Origin: Robbsia andropogonis
Lineage (GTDB): Bacteria; Pseudomonadota; Gammaproteobacteria; Burkholderiales; Burkholderiaceae
Assembly (NCBI RefSeq): GCF_000970345.1
Contig: NZ_LAQU01000009.1
Span: forward strand, 1 to 64,000
Reading direction: 5' to 3'
DNA length: 64,000 nucleotides
The position numbers and the translations under genes are program-made. The stretch's first letter is position 1. Each line of letters opens with the position of its first letter. The notes under the pieces are model-generated. The model was not told where the DNA came from and did no database searches. It saw nothing but the letters and a program-made list of their open reading frames with translations. Shown here piece by piece: positions 43,021 to 51,379 of this stretch.

Positions 43021-43907
43021 CGCAACGCTCCAGCGGCGTCTGTGGCGTCGCGCGCATCCTGCATCGCCGCGCACGCCTGGGACATGCCCTTGCGCGCGGC
43101 ATCGATATCACTGCACGCGACGACCCAGTCGAAACCCGCACGCCATTTGGCCACAGCATCATCGAGGCGTGTCGTAAAAATACCGCATGGCTTGCCATGG
43201 GCATGGGCGGCGCGAAGCACCCGCAGGCAATCCGCTTCAACGCGCGACTGCAGTTCCGGCCGATCACCCTGATCGAGATCGCGATAGTCGCCATGCGACA
43301 TCGCCAGATCGCCGGTACCGATAAAGAGATAGCCGAGCCCCGACACCGCGGCAATGGCCTCGACATTCTCGACACCGTACCGGGTTTCGATCATTGCTCC
43401 CACCGAAGACCACACGCCATCGTCACGCATCATCCGCGTGCCCCCCAGCAGCGGTCGCACACCGCCTGCCGAGCGCGTGCCGACCGGCGGATACCGCGAT
43501 GCACGGACTGCGGCCTCGGCCTGTTCGATGGTCTCGACCATTGGCACCAGCACCGAACACGCGCCCGCATCCAGTGCCTCCGAAATCGCCCCCGGCGTAT
43601 AGTCCGCGACGCGGACGACCACGGGCACGCGATGGCGCGCGATACCGACGGCCGCCTCCAGCGCCGTCCGCTCCCATAGCCCGTGCTGACGATCGAGAAC
43701 GATGCAATCCGGATGTGCGGTCAATCCGATTTCCACCATGGCGGCACTACCGAGCATGAACCAGGCGCATGAGATCGGGCGCATCAACGGGGTAAGCGCG
43801 GCGCCTGCCCCCGCCGTGCCGCCTGCCGACAAAACGGTCCCGCCGACGGGCATCAGATCAAACAACTGTTGAAGCGACATCGGAGGCCGCATCACATCGC
43901 TGTGCAT
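43017..43907 (-). CDS. HpcH/HpaI-family aldolase
   Basis: 296 aa from the ATG at 43907 with AGGAAG six bases upstream. TIM-barrel class II pyruvate aldolase family: F-M-L-G-S-A-A-M-V-E-I, C-I-V-L-D-R-Q-H-G, V-L-V-P-M-V-E-T, M-I-E-T near the metal Glu and F-I-G-T-G-D-L-A-M-S. Family members cleave or form 4-hydroxy-2-keto acids; citrate-lyase-like members are the alternative. It is the first gene of a six-gene minus-strand run ending in gntR, and a TCTGAATTCAGA box lies 96 bp upstream. Confidence 0.87.
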   Translation of the reverse strand: MHSDVMRPPMSLQQLFDLMPVGGTVLSAGGTAGAGAALTPLMRPISCAWFMLGSAAMVEIGLTAHPDCIVLDRQHGLWERTALEAAVGIARHRVPVVVRVADYTPGAISEALDAGACSVLVPMVETIEQAEAAVRASRYPPVGTRSAGGVRPLLGGTRMMRDDGVWSSVGAMIETRYGVENVEAIAAVSGLGYLFIGTGDLAMSHGDYRDLDQGDRPELQSRVEADCLRVLRAAHAHGKPCGIFTTRLDDAVAKWRAGFDWVVACSDIDAARKGMSQACAAMQDARDATDAAGALR

Positions 43908-44002
43908 CGACAACTTCCTGTATTGACCATGCCTCACCGCATGCCGCGTGCAAGCGCGAACAGGTTGGCCTAAGCACAGTGCCATCCATTTGAAATATAC
44001 AT

Positions 44003-44014
44003 TCTGAATTCAGA
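44003..44014. promoter_or_regulatory. TCTGAATTCAGA operator, site B (aldolase operon)
   Basis: Perfect 12-bp palindrome in the divergent promoter between the HpcH/HpaI aldolase operon and the EthD-domain gene, with flanks identical to site A. Confidence 0.75.
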
Positions 44015-44104
44015 TTATTCGCATCAAAATCCAGCGTCAAGTCTTTCCCTGCGTTTTTAGCGGATCGAACGCACGCAAGACAATACCCCCGACATGGAAA
44101 ACAT

Positions 44105-44116
44105 TCTGAATTCCGT
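44105..44116. promoter_or_regulatory. Variant operator, site C (EthD-domain gene)
   Basis: TCTGAATTCCGT, with the same ACAT prefix as sites A, B and D, but only the left half-site is conserved. It is 42 bp before the EthD-domain gene start and 102 bp from site B in the same divergent promoter. Confidence 0.6.
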
Positions 44117-44157
44117 TTACTATCACTCTCGTTATTTCACTGATCACGGAGAAGGCA

Positions 44158-44892
44158 ATGCAATGCTGCTTGTTCCTGGAGGCGCGACCAAGTACCGATT
44201 CCAACGGCGCGACCACTGTCATGGATGCCACGGCGTTGCATCGCGCGGTTTCGGAAATATCCGGCGGCGTGCCGGGTTTGCTGAAACTGATTGTGCACAC
44301 GCCGGTGCAAGGCGGCGCGAATGATCCTTATCTTCACAACGAGATACCCCCTGCATGCACACTGCAATGGTATTTCGATGACCTCGACCGCCTGGAAGCG
44401 GCATGTCGCGACGGTGGTCCGATTGCGACCATACTGAAGCGAGCAGGCACATTCGGTCTCGATGGACATGCATGGGTCCAGCAGACGATGGCCGTCCGGC
44501 GTTATGGCGTACCCGAACCGGCAACCGGCAACACGGCCCCCGGTGCACCGGCACAATGCACTTATATGGTCAGCTATGAGGGACCAGCCGACGATATGAA
44601 CGCCTGGCTGCGGCATTACATCGACAGCCATCCGCCGATCATGGCCCGCTTCCCAGGTATCCGCGAGATCGAGATCTACTCGCGCATGGACAGTTGCAAT
44701 ACCTTGGACGTGGCCTTTGTCACGCCGATGCAGCGAAACAAGGTTGTCTTCGATTCACCAGCGGCGCTCGATGCGGCGCTGGCCTCGCCGGTGCGTCATC
44801 AGATGCGAGCCGACTTCAAAGAATTTCCGCCCTATCAAGGCGCAAATCACCACTTCCCGATGCACAGTGTGGGGCGTGTCTACAGCGCGTGA
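44158..44892 (+). CDS. EthD-domain protein
   Basis: 244 aa with GGAGAAGG just before the ATG. The C-terminal half has an EthD-like segment: Y-M-V-S-Y-E-G-P-A-D-D-M-N-A-W-L-R-H-Y-I-D-S-H-P-P-I-M-A-R-F-P with G-I-R-E-I-E-I-Y, i.e. the dimeric alpha-beta barrel fold with the conserved H-x-P. The N-terminal 115 residues may be a second, diverged copy. EthD-like proteins include small decarboxylases and lactonases and proteins of unknown role in ether and aromatic degradation. It is divergent from the aldolase operon, with operator sites B and C between. Confidence 0.68.
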   Translation: MQCCLFLEARPSTDSNGATTVMDATALHRAVSEISGGVPGLLKLIVHTPVQGGANDPYLHNEIPPACTLQWYFDDLDRLEAACRDGGPIATILKRAGTFGLDGHAWVQQTMAVRRYGVPEPATGNTAPGAPAQCTYMVSYEGPADDMNAWLRHYIDSHPPIMARFPGIREIEIYSRMDSCNTLDVAFVTPMQRNKVVFDSPAALDAALASPVRHQMRADFKEFPPYQGANHHFPMHSVGRVYSA

Positions 44893-45020
44893 TTTTTAGA
44901 TGCTGCTGCAGCGCGCCATGAATCCCCTTCAATGCCGGTATTTTTGTGAACCATTTGACCCTGCCTTTTCAGCCCTCTATTGTCGTTCATTCCTGCAATA
45001 AAGATGCAAAGGGCAGACAG

Positions 45021-46367
45021 ATGGCACATGCAAATAACAGTATGTCGAGCTCGGTGACCTGCTCTGGCGGAAAATGGAATCTCGTCGTTGCCCTCTGTTT
45101 CGGCGTGATCGTGACCGAAGGTTATGATTCCGCCGTAATGGGTGCCATCGTTCCGGCGTTGATGCATTATGGTCCGTGGCAATTGGGGCCGGCCGAAATT
45201 GGCGCAATGAGTAGCGCGGCGTTATTCGGTACGTTGATCGGCTGCTATCTGATCAGCGTCATCGGCGACTTCGCCGGACGCAAGCCATTGTTGATCGGCT
45301 GCGTTACGCTGTTCTCACTGTCGATGGTGGTGTCCGCGCTGGCGCCGAGCCCGTTATTCTTTACACTGGCGCGCGGCGTTGGGGGGCTCGGCCTTGGTGG
45401 TGTCATCTCGGTCAGCGCCGCCTTGACCGTCGAATTCTCGTCCCCTGAACGCAAGAACTTCAATTTTGCCTTGATGTATTCAGGCTATTTCGTCGGTGCT
45501 TTGCTGTCGGCGCTCGTGGCGCTGTTTTTCATGGAAAAGTACACATGGCGCTTCGTCATCGCAGTAGGCGGCCTGCCACTGTTGTACTTGCCGGTGTTGT
45601 TGCGCTTGCTGCCGGAATCGCCGCTCCATCTGATCTCGCGCGGCCGCGTGACCGAGGCGCGTGAGATCGCCAGGCATCACGGACTGTCGTTGGAGTCGCT
45701 GGTGGCATCTAACCATGCGGAAGCCGACAAACCAACGATTGGCCGCTTGTTCCGCGAGATATTTCTGTCAGGCAACTTCTTCGCCACCACGTCTTTCTGG
45801 ATTGCGCAAATTGCCGCCGTTCTGAATCTCTATGGGATCGGCACCTGGTTGCCCCAGATCATGCGTCAGATGGGCTATAACTTGGGGTCAAGCCTGGCGT
45901 TCCTGGCGACGTTCATGCTGGGCTCGGGAATCGGCGGCATCCTGATTGGCCGATACGCCGACCGGTTCGGGCCACGCAAATCCGTCCTGCTGACCTATAC
46001 ATTCGGCGCTGCCTGCCTCATCGCGCTATCGATGAAAAGCGGGATGATCGTGACGTATTGCCTGATAGCCCTTGCCGGTCTAGGTACCGGCGGCGTTGCA
46101 ATGGTACAGCTCGGGCTGATCGCGAATTACTACGCGCCCCATGCGCGAGGAACCGCCACGGGTTGGGCGGCCGGCGTCGGTCGCTTTGGCGCGATGGCGG
46201 GCCCGCTGGTCGGAGGTTTTATCCTGCGCCAGGAAATCAACGTTGCATGGAACTTCTATATTTTCGCCGCGGCCGCGGTCTGCGCCGGCATCGCGACGTC
46301 AATCGTTCCGCCACGAAAGGCAAGCGACGAAGAAGCCACCGCCGTTGCAGCGTTGCAGCGTGGTTGA
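45021..46367 (+). CDS. MFS transporter, aromatic acid:H+ symporter (AAHS) type
   Basis: 448 aa from the ATG at 45021; an in-frame GTG at 44946 is less likely. Twelve hydrophobic segments. E-G-Y-D-S-A-V-M-G-A-I-V-P-A-L in span 1 corresponds to the D-G-x-D motif region of PcaK/BenK-type carriers, and I-G-D-F-A-G-R-K-P-L-L lies in the loop between spans 2 and 3. It follows the EthD gene by 129 bp on the same strand and may be co-transcribed. It would import an aromatic acid; indole-3-acetate is also possible given the nearby iac cluster. Confidence 0.87.
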   Translation: MAHANNSMSSSVTCSGGKWNLVVALCFGVIVTEGYDSAVMGAIVPALMHYGPWQLGPAEIGAMSSAALFGTLIGCYLISVIGDFAGRKPLLIGCVTLFSLSMVVSALAPSPLFFTLARGVGGLGLGGVISVSAALTVEFSSPERKNFNFALMYSGYFVGALLSALVALFFMEKYTWRFVIAVGGLPLLYLPVLLRLLPESPLHLISRGRVTEAREIARHHGLSLESLVASNHAEADKPTIGRLFREIFLSGNFFATTSFWIAQIAAVLNLYGIGTWLPQIMRQMGYNLGSSLAFLATFMLGSGIGGILIGRYADRFGPRKSVLLTYTFGAACLIALSMKSGMIVTYCLIALAGLGTGGVAMVQLGLIANYYAPHARGTATGWAAGVGRFGAMAGPLVGGFILRQEINVAWNFYIFAAAAVCAGIATSIVPPRKASDEEATAVAALQRG

Positions 46368-46488
46368 TATCGCATACGCGACGCATTTCTCACGCGCTCG
46401 GTTGGCTGCGGACATGACATCGACCCTGTTGATAGCACCACATGGTACCCGCGGTCCACGGCACATGCGCATGGAAACGTCTTGCCGC

Positions 46489-47181
46489 TTAACGCGCTTT
46501 GCCGTTGCCGACGGGTGCGTTTGACAAGCGTCCGCCCCCCGCTGCAAGGATCGTATCGAGCAACATCATCGCCTCCCCACGGTCGGGCAGGCTCTCGGTG
46601 ATGACGTCTAGCCGGCCATCGATTTTCAGCATCGCGAACCCGTGAGCAAGTGACCATGCGGTAACCAGTCGTGCTGCCCGATCTATCGGCAAAGTGCCAT
46701 CGACCGTGGGGTGTGCATCCACCGCATCACGAAGCACCGACGATGCCGCGGTCATCGCCGCACTCAGGCTTGGCCTCTGCAAATCGAGGCGTTCGCTACG
46801 GAACATCAGAACAAACAGCCCGGGATGATCGATCGCAAACGCGACATACGCTCGCCCCAGTGCCGCCAGTTTTTCTTCCACCGTCTCCGCAACCTGCACC
46901 GCATCGAGAAGACGTCGCTCGAATCGTCGGAATCCGACAGCCGCCAATTCGCTTAGCAGTCCTGCAACATTCTCGAAGTGATTCTTTGGTGCTGCATGAG
47001 AGGCGCCGGCTTCGCGCGCCGCCGCGCGCAACGTCAGTTGGTCGATGCCGTCCCTTGCGAGTATTCGCTCGGCGGCCTCCAGCAGCGCTTCGCGCAACGC
47101 TCCATGGTGATAAGGACGTTCACGACGTTCGGTTGATCCGCGTCGCTTGGTGGCGATCATCCCCTGTGTCGGTTTGTTCAC
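46489..47181 (-). CDS. TetR-family regulator (WHG C-terminal domain type)
   Basis: 230 aa. The helix-turn-helix spans residues about 25-70: H-H-G-A-L-R-E-A-L-L-E-A-A-E-R-I-L, then L-T-L-R-A-A-A-R-E-A-G-A-S-H-A-A-P-K-N-H-F. The C-terminal ligand domain includes A-Y-V-A-F-A-I-D-H-P-G-L-F-V-L-M-F, typical of the WHG group. Two TTGAC-N3-GTCAA-like inverted repeats stand just upstream, so it probably represses itself and the divergent DUF4188 gene. Confidence 0.9.
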   Translation of the reverse strand: MNKPTQGMIATKRRGSTERRERPYHHGALREALLEAAERILARDGIDQLTLRAAAREAGASHAAPKNHFENVAGLLSELAAVGFRRFERRLLDAVQVAETVEEKLAALGRAYVAFAIDHPGLFVLMFRSERLDLQRPSLSAAMTAASSVLRDAVDAHPTVDGTLPIDRAARLVTAWSLAHGFAMLKIDGRLDVITESLPDRGEAMMLLDTILAAGGGRLSNAPVGNGKAR

Positions 47182-47198
47182 GCTTCTCCACCTTACAT

Positions 47199-47213
47199 AT
47201 TGACATCGTCAAT
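47199..47213. promoter_or_regulatory. TetR operator-like inverted repeat 1
   Basis: ATTGAC-ATC-GTCAAT, a perfect 6-bp inverted repeat with 3-nt spacer, 17 bases upstream of the tetR start codon. Confidence 0.68.
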
Positions 47214-47252
47214 TTTAGCTTGACGCGCCACAAAAGCCTATCTAATCTTAAT

Positions 47253-47267
47253 ATTGTCACTGTCAAC
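47253..47267. promoter_or_regulatory. TetR operator-like inverted repeat 2
   Basis: ATTGTC-ACT-GTCAAC, a near-copy of the repeat at 47199-47213, with start points 54 bp apart in the same divergent promoter region. Confidence 0.55.
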
Positions 47268-47473
47268 ATAGATCGCCAAATGCCTATTCCATAGGATCTG
47301 CCACGCATGGCAGCTTTCTCGCCTTACGTCCATTGTCGGAATTTCTGGCGGTATATCCCCAAAGGGCGCAAGTCACCAACATTACAGCGTCACTACCCTC
47401 GCCGGCTTGCACGAATACTGTCCAGCGCGCACACAAGGGGGTACGCAATACTCTTTTCAGAGGTCAGGTCGCC

Positions 47474-47941
47474 ATGATGAATAAAGCGCGCGTCACAGCC
47501 CGATTCGAGGGCGATTTTGTGGTGTTTTTAATTGGCATGCGCATCAATGCGCCTCTTAAAGTACACAAATGGCTACCGGTCACGGCAGCCATGCCGCGGA
47601 TGATCAAAGAGCTCTCGCGTCAACCCGAGTTGGGTTTCCTGCACGCGGAGATGTGGTTGGGCCGCACCACGATCATGGTGCAATACTGGCGTTCGAGGGA
47701 GCAACTGCTGGCCTATGCCAAAGATCGCAAAGCCGCCCATTTACCCGCCTGGCAGGCCTTCAACAAGGCGATTGGAACGGACGGATCAGTCGGCATCTGG
47801 CATGAAACCTATATGGTGTCGCCAGGTCGACATGAGAATATCTACGTCAACATGCCGCCGTTTGGCCTCGGAAAGGTTGGCGTCCTGCAACCAGCGACAG
47901 GCGGCAGACAATCGGCGGCAGGTCGCCTGCGCGGCGACTGA
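47474..47941 (+). CDS. DUF4188 (monooxygenase-like) family protein
   Basis: 155 aa; tandem ATGs at 47474 and 47477 follow an AGGT element. [42 protein letters not shown] and the late I-W-H-E-T-Y are the pattern of the DUF4188 family (dimeric alpha-beta barrel, related to small heme or antibiotic monooxygenases). The function is not established. It is divergent from the TetR gene across two operator-like sites and converges on the IacA-like gene. It may therefore be TetR-controlled. Confidence 0.72.
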   Translation: MMNKARVTARFEGDFVVFLIGMRINAPLKVHKWLPVTAAMPRMIKELSRQPELGFLHAEMWLGRTTIMVQYWRSREQLLAYAKDRKAAHLPAWQAFNKAIGTDGSVGIWHETYMVSPGRHENIYVNMPPFGLGKVGVLQPATGGRQSAAGRLRGD

Positions 47942-47972
47942 GGCATACCGCGCGTCGCCCGCGATGCCATGC

Positions 47973-49178
47973 TTACGGATAAGGCATGTTTGGCGGGATG
48001 CCAACGAACAGTGACCCGGCACCGTCATACACCGCTTCGTTGAGGAAGGCGTGTTGCGTCACCACCATCGCGTCGCGTACCATTTTTTGCAGCGGATGCT
48101 TGCGATAAATCGCGGCGATGCCACCCAGGCGATGCGCTTCCTGCACGATATCGGCGCAGGTACGCGCTGCGTGGACCGCGCTTAATCGCAGCAGATTGGC
48201 CTGTTCCTGCGATACTGGATCGCCTGCCAGAATCGTTTCCCATGCGGATTCGGCAGCATCGTAGAAGAACGCGCGCGCGCCATGCCATTGTGCTTCAGCC
48301 TTGGCCAGCGCGCTGCGATAATAGGCGCGATCCGCCAGACGCGGCGCACCCGTGGTCGTCTTCGTGCCACCGGACATCTCGATGATCTTGTCGAGCGCCG
48401 CGCGAGCAATCCCCACGTTGCAGGCCGCATGCACTTGCGCCTGATACGACACCGCCGGATAGCGATACAGCGGCTCATCGATCAGCGCGGAGGTCCCGCG
48501 TGTGAACGTCCAGGGGTCGGCAACGAACTGACCCGTTGCTTTCAGATCATGGCTGCCGGTGCCTTCCATGCCAAACACATCCCAGTTATCGACGATCTCC
48601 AGCGTCCCCGCGCGAAACACCGCGGTCAACGGCTTCCCGGCCGCCGCGCCGCCCCCGCTCGCCGCGGTCCCGCCAATGCCCACACCGTGCCAGTCCGCGC
48701 CCTTGCAGCCACTGGCGAAGTGCCATTGCCCACTGACTTGCCAGCCACCCTCGACACGCTCCGCCGGTTGCAACGGATATAAGCCGCCGGCGAAGACCTG
48801 GTCCGGTCCGGTGCGATAGATCGCTTCCTGCGTGTCCAACGGCAACGCCGCCAGATAGACGTTGGCGGAACCGAACGCGGCGACCCACGCCGTCGATCCG
48901 TCGACGATCGCGATCTTCTCCAGAATACGGAGGAACTCCGCCGGTGCCCTGGCATCGCCGCCGAACCGTTGCGGCGTGCTGGCGCGATAGATACCTGCGC
49001 GCTTCATCTGCAGAACCATATCGCGCGTCACATGGCCTCGCTCGTCGAATTCGTCCCGGCGCGCGCGAACCATCTCCAACAGATCCGTCAGCGGCAATGC
49101 GCCCAACGTTGCAATCACATCGCCCGGATGCGCACCATCGCCCTGCGCCATCGCTTGATATCCGTCACGTGCGGTCAT
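47973..49178 (-). CDS. IacA-like flavin-dependent monooxygenase (acyl-CoA dehydrogenase fold), second copy
   Basis: 401 aa from the ATG at 49178. It is clearly paralogous to the protein encoded at 59245-60471. Shared segments include F-G-S-A-N-V-Y-L-A-A-L-P-L, F-A-S-G-C-K-G-A-D-W, G-T-G-S-H-D-L, D-E-P-L-Y-R-Y-P, R-L-G-G-I-A-A-I-Y and M-V-V-T-Q-H-A-F-L. The fold is acyl-CoA dehydrogenase with type 2 C-terminal domain, as in flavin-dependent aromatic hydroxylases that need a partner flavin reductase. No reductase gene is adjacent; IacG at 57219 could serve both. It is divergent from a LysR gene. The substrate is probably indole-like but unproven. Confidence 0.85.
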   Translation of the reverse strand: MTARDGYQAMAQGDGAHPGDVIATLGALPLTDLLEMVRARRDEFDERGHVTRDMVLQMKRAGIYRASTPQRFGGDARAPAEFLRILEKIAIVDGSTAWVAAFGSANVYLAALPLDTQEAIYRTGPDQVFAGGLYPLQPAERVEGGWQVSGQWHFASGCKGADWHGVGIGGTAASGGGAAAGKPLTAVFRAGTLEIVDNWDVFGMEGTGSHDLKATGQFVADPWTFTRGTSALIDEPLYRYPAVSYQAQVHAACNVGIARAALDKIIEMSGGTKTTTGAPRLADRAYYRSALAKAEAQWHGARAFFYDAAESAWETILAGDPVSQEQANLLRLSAVHAARTCADIVQEAHRLGGIAAIYRKHPLQKMVRDAMVVTQHAFLNEAVYDGAGSLFVGIPPNMPYP

Positions 49179-49274
49179 CGTCGTCTGCTCGCTCAAAGTA
49201 AGGTCAAAACACGGCGGAGAAATCGCATCGAGATCGGGTTCCGGCACCGTGGCGGTTACAACGGAATAACGATA

Positions 49275-49301
49275 GAATTTGGCGGCGCATGCGTCAAATT
49301 C
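49275..49301. promoter_or_regulatory. Inverted repeat, candidate LysR binding site
   Basis: GAATTTG (49275-49281) and CAAATTC (49295-49301) form a perfect 7-bp inverted repeat with 13 bases between, in the 132-bp divergent promoter of the IacA-like and LysR genes, just before the LysR start. Confidence 0.58.
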
Positions 49302-49310
49302 ACACCAATA

Positions 49311-50261
49311 ATGAAAACCATGAAAATGAATCATCCCTCATTTCACGAGATACCGGATTTGAATCTGCTGCGGGTATTTCTGACAATTTGGGATACGGGT
49401 AATTTGACGCTTGCTGGCGAACGGCTCGGTTTGACGCAATCCGCAGTCAGTCACGCCTTGCGTCGCCTCCGCACGCTGTTCGATGATCCCTTGTTCGTTC
49501 GCGCGCCCTCCGGTGCCGCGCATGCGATGGTGCCCACCACGGCGGCCAAGCGCCTGCACGATCCGGTAGAGGCTGCCTTCTCATTAATCGATCGCGCCCT
49601 CCAGGAGCACGGTGACTTCGATCCACAACGGGTCCAGCGAACATTCCGACTGTCGATGTCGGACATGTCCGCTTACTACCTACTGCCAGCACTGCTCGCG
49701 CTTCTGGAAAAAGAGGCACCTGGCGTGCGTCTTGATGTTACCCAGTTGTCGGTGGAGGCGCTCGGAATGGCCATGCGCGCGGGTGAGATCGATATCGCCC
49801 TCGGATATTTGCCCGGACTGCATGAGGAATGCCGACGAAGGGTATTGTTCAACGACGATTCCGTCTGCCTGGTGCGCCGCGATCATCCCGTGCGAGAAGA
49901 CACGCCCAGCGTCGATGTCTTGAACCGCTTGCATTATCTCTATGCCAGCAGTAACACCACGGGACACTACCTAGCCGAACGGATGCTCAGCGAGCACGGC
50001 CTTGACCGCAACTTCGTCGTGCGGCTGCCACATTTCACGGTGGCGCCGGAAGTGATCCGCAATACCGATCTGGCCGTGATCTTCCCCCGTAGCATCGCTG
50101 AGCGCTTCAATCATGGCGGCGAGTTTCGACTGCTTACCCTCCCTTTTACCCTACCGAGTATCGACGTCCAACTGTATCGCCACGAACGCTTCGAACGCGA
50201 CACCGGGATCACGTGGCTGTACGACCAGATCACGACGTTGCTCACGCCGGCGGCCGCGTGA
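49311..50261 (+). CDS. LysR-family transcriptional regulator
   Basis: 316 aa from the ATG at 49311; in-frame ATGs at 49320 and 49326 are alternatives. D-L-N-L-L-R-V-F-L-T-I-W-D-T-G-N-L-T-L-A-G is followed by L-G-L-T-Q-S-A-V-S-H-A-L-R-R-L-R, the LysR helix-turn-helix, then a complete effector domain ending in the V-Q-L-Y-R-H-E-R-F region. It is divergent from the second IacA-like gene with an inverted repeat between them, so it most likely controls that gene. Confidence 0.9.
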   Translation: MKTMKMNHPSFHEIPDLNLLRVFLTIWDTGNLTLAGERLGLTQSAVSHALRRLRTLFDDPLFVRAPSGAAHAMVPTTAAKRLHDPVEAAFSLIDRALQEHGDFDPQRVQRTFRLSMSDMSAYYLLPALLALLEKEAPGVRLDVTQLSVEALGMAMRAGEIDIALGYLPGLHEECRRRVLFNDDSVCLVRRDHPVREDTPSVDVLNRLHYLYASSNTTGHYLAERMLSEHGLDRNFVVRLPHFTVAPEVIRNTDLAVIFPRSIAERFNHGGEFRLLTLPFTLPSIDVQLYRHERFERDTGITWLYDQITTLLTPAAA

Positions 50262-50329
50262 ACCTGTCGCGCGACAAGAGCGCGCGTCCAACGACATGAG
50301 GCCAAGAACGGCCCCCACAATATCGGCAG

Positions 50330-51106
50330 TTACTGTCGATAGCTCGTATCGATGCGATCCAGACGACGTATTAGCGCGTCGAGCACTTGGTCACCGCCAC
50401 GGAAACGCGGATCGTACTGAAGCGCATCCTTCGTCGATTGCGCACTGATGTCGTGATGCACCGGGATGATGTTGCCACGCATCGAATGCGTCGCAACCTG
50501 AATTTCACAGGCGCGATTCAGCGTCCAGATCAGCACGAATGCGTGACCCAACGTCACACCATGCGACAACAGCCCATGGTTGCGCAGGATCATCAGGTTC
50601 TTGTTTCCCATCGAGGCGATCATCCGCGACTTCTCGCCGTCATGTACCGTCGTGCCTTCGAACGTGTGATACGCAATCTTGTCGTGCAACTGCGACGAAT
50701 AGATGTTGTGATCGACCAGCCCCTCCTCCATGCACGCCACGGCCACGCTCTCCGTCGTATGAATGTGCATCACGCAATGCGCGTCGGGCACGGCTTCGTG
50801 CACAGCACTGTGGATCGTCAGGCCAGCAGGATTGACCGGATACGCACTGTCGCTGAGGATATTCCCCTTCAGATCGATCTTGACCAGGTTTGACGCGGTG
50901 ATTTCATCATAGGCCAGGCCGAACGGATTGATCAACAACTGATCTCGCTCACCCGGTACCCGCAGCGTGATGTGGTTGAAAATCAGCTCGTGCCAACCGA
51001 TCATGAAAAACACCCGATACGTGGCGGCAAGCCGCAACCTTGCCTCCCACTCCTCGGCGCTGCAATTGATCGGCGGGGAGATGGCGGTGTTTTGATCGCG
51101 TTGCAT
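50330..51106 (-). CDS. Class II aldolase/adducin-domain protein
   Basis: 258 aa with GGAGTG before the ATG. The class II aldolase motifs are present: N-H-I-T-L-R-V, I-N-P-F-G-L-A-Y-D-E-I, zinc ligands in H-I-H-T-T-E-S, and L-R-N-H-G-L-L-S. It resembles the protein encoded at 62330-63109 closely. A TCTGAATTCAGT box lies 25 bp upstream, linking it to the GntR-type regulon although it is more than 13 kb from the gntR gene. Members are fuculose-phosphate aldolase-like; many are decarboxylases or of unknown activity. Confidence 0.88.
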   Translation of the reverse strand: MQRDQNTAISPPINCSAEEWEARLRLAATYRVFFMIGWHELIFNHITLRVPGERDQLLINPFGLAYDEITASNLVKIDLKGNILSDSAYPVNPAGLTIHSAVHEAVPDAHCVMHIHTTESVAVACMEEGLVDHNIYSSQLHDKIAYHTFEGTTVHDGEKSRMIASMGNKNLMILRNHGLLSHGVTLGHAFVLIWTLNRACEIQVATHSMRGNIIPVHHDISAQSTKDALQYDPRFRGGDQVLDALIRRLDRIDTSYRQ

Positions 51107-51130
51107 CGGGGGTCACTCCTATAAATACAT

Positions 51131-51142
51131 TCTGAATTCAGT
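51131..51142. promoter_or_regulatory. TCTGAATTCAGT operator, site D (class II aldolase)
   Basis: Same ACAT prefix and TCTGAATTCAG core as sites A and B, one mismatch in the palindrome, 25 bp before the class II aldolase start codon. Close spacing to the start suits repression. Confidence 0.7.
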
Positions 51143-51379
51143 TAATGCGGGCGTGATGATACGCCATTGCCATGCAGCGTAGGACCATCAGCCGCGAAGA
51201 ACAAATCGATCAAATATCCCACGCCCTATAAGTAGCCTTGATATTTGCCGTGCGTTCCAGCCGGCTTGCACTATCGCGGCCGGCGTATCTGCCCGTTGCG
51301 CGGTGCGATCGCCCTCCGGCTCATACCGGTGCGGCAACCCGTATATACGGGCTTCCAGTGTATGCGGCATCCTGTACTG
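51143..51379. other. Intergenic, no gene recognised
   Basis: The 237 bp between site D and the end of the LysR gene hold only short reading frames without family-like sequence. No clear terminator was found. Confidence 0.35.

Noticed and set aside
40465-43074. An ~850-aa fusion of FAD-linked oxidase and DppB permease
   Set aside because: A one-base indel in the C run at 41544-41547 explains it. Correcting it gives a standard oxidase C-terminus, a stop overlapping the permease start, and the permease has its own ATG with a strong ribosome binding site.
51188-51370. 60-codon minus-strand frame between the class II aldolase and LysR genes
   Set aside because: No ribosome binding site, no family-like sequence, composition typical of chance frames.
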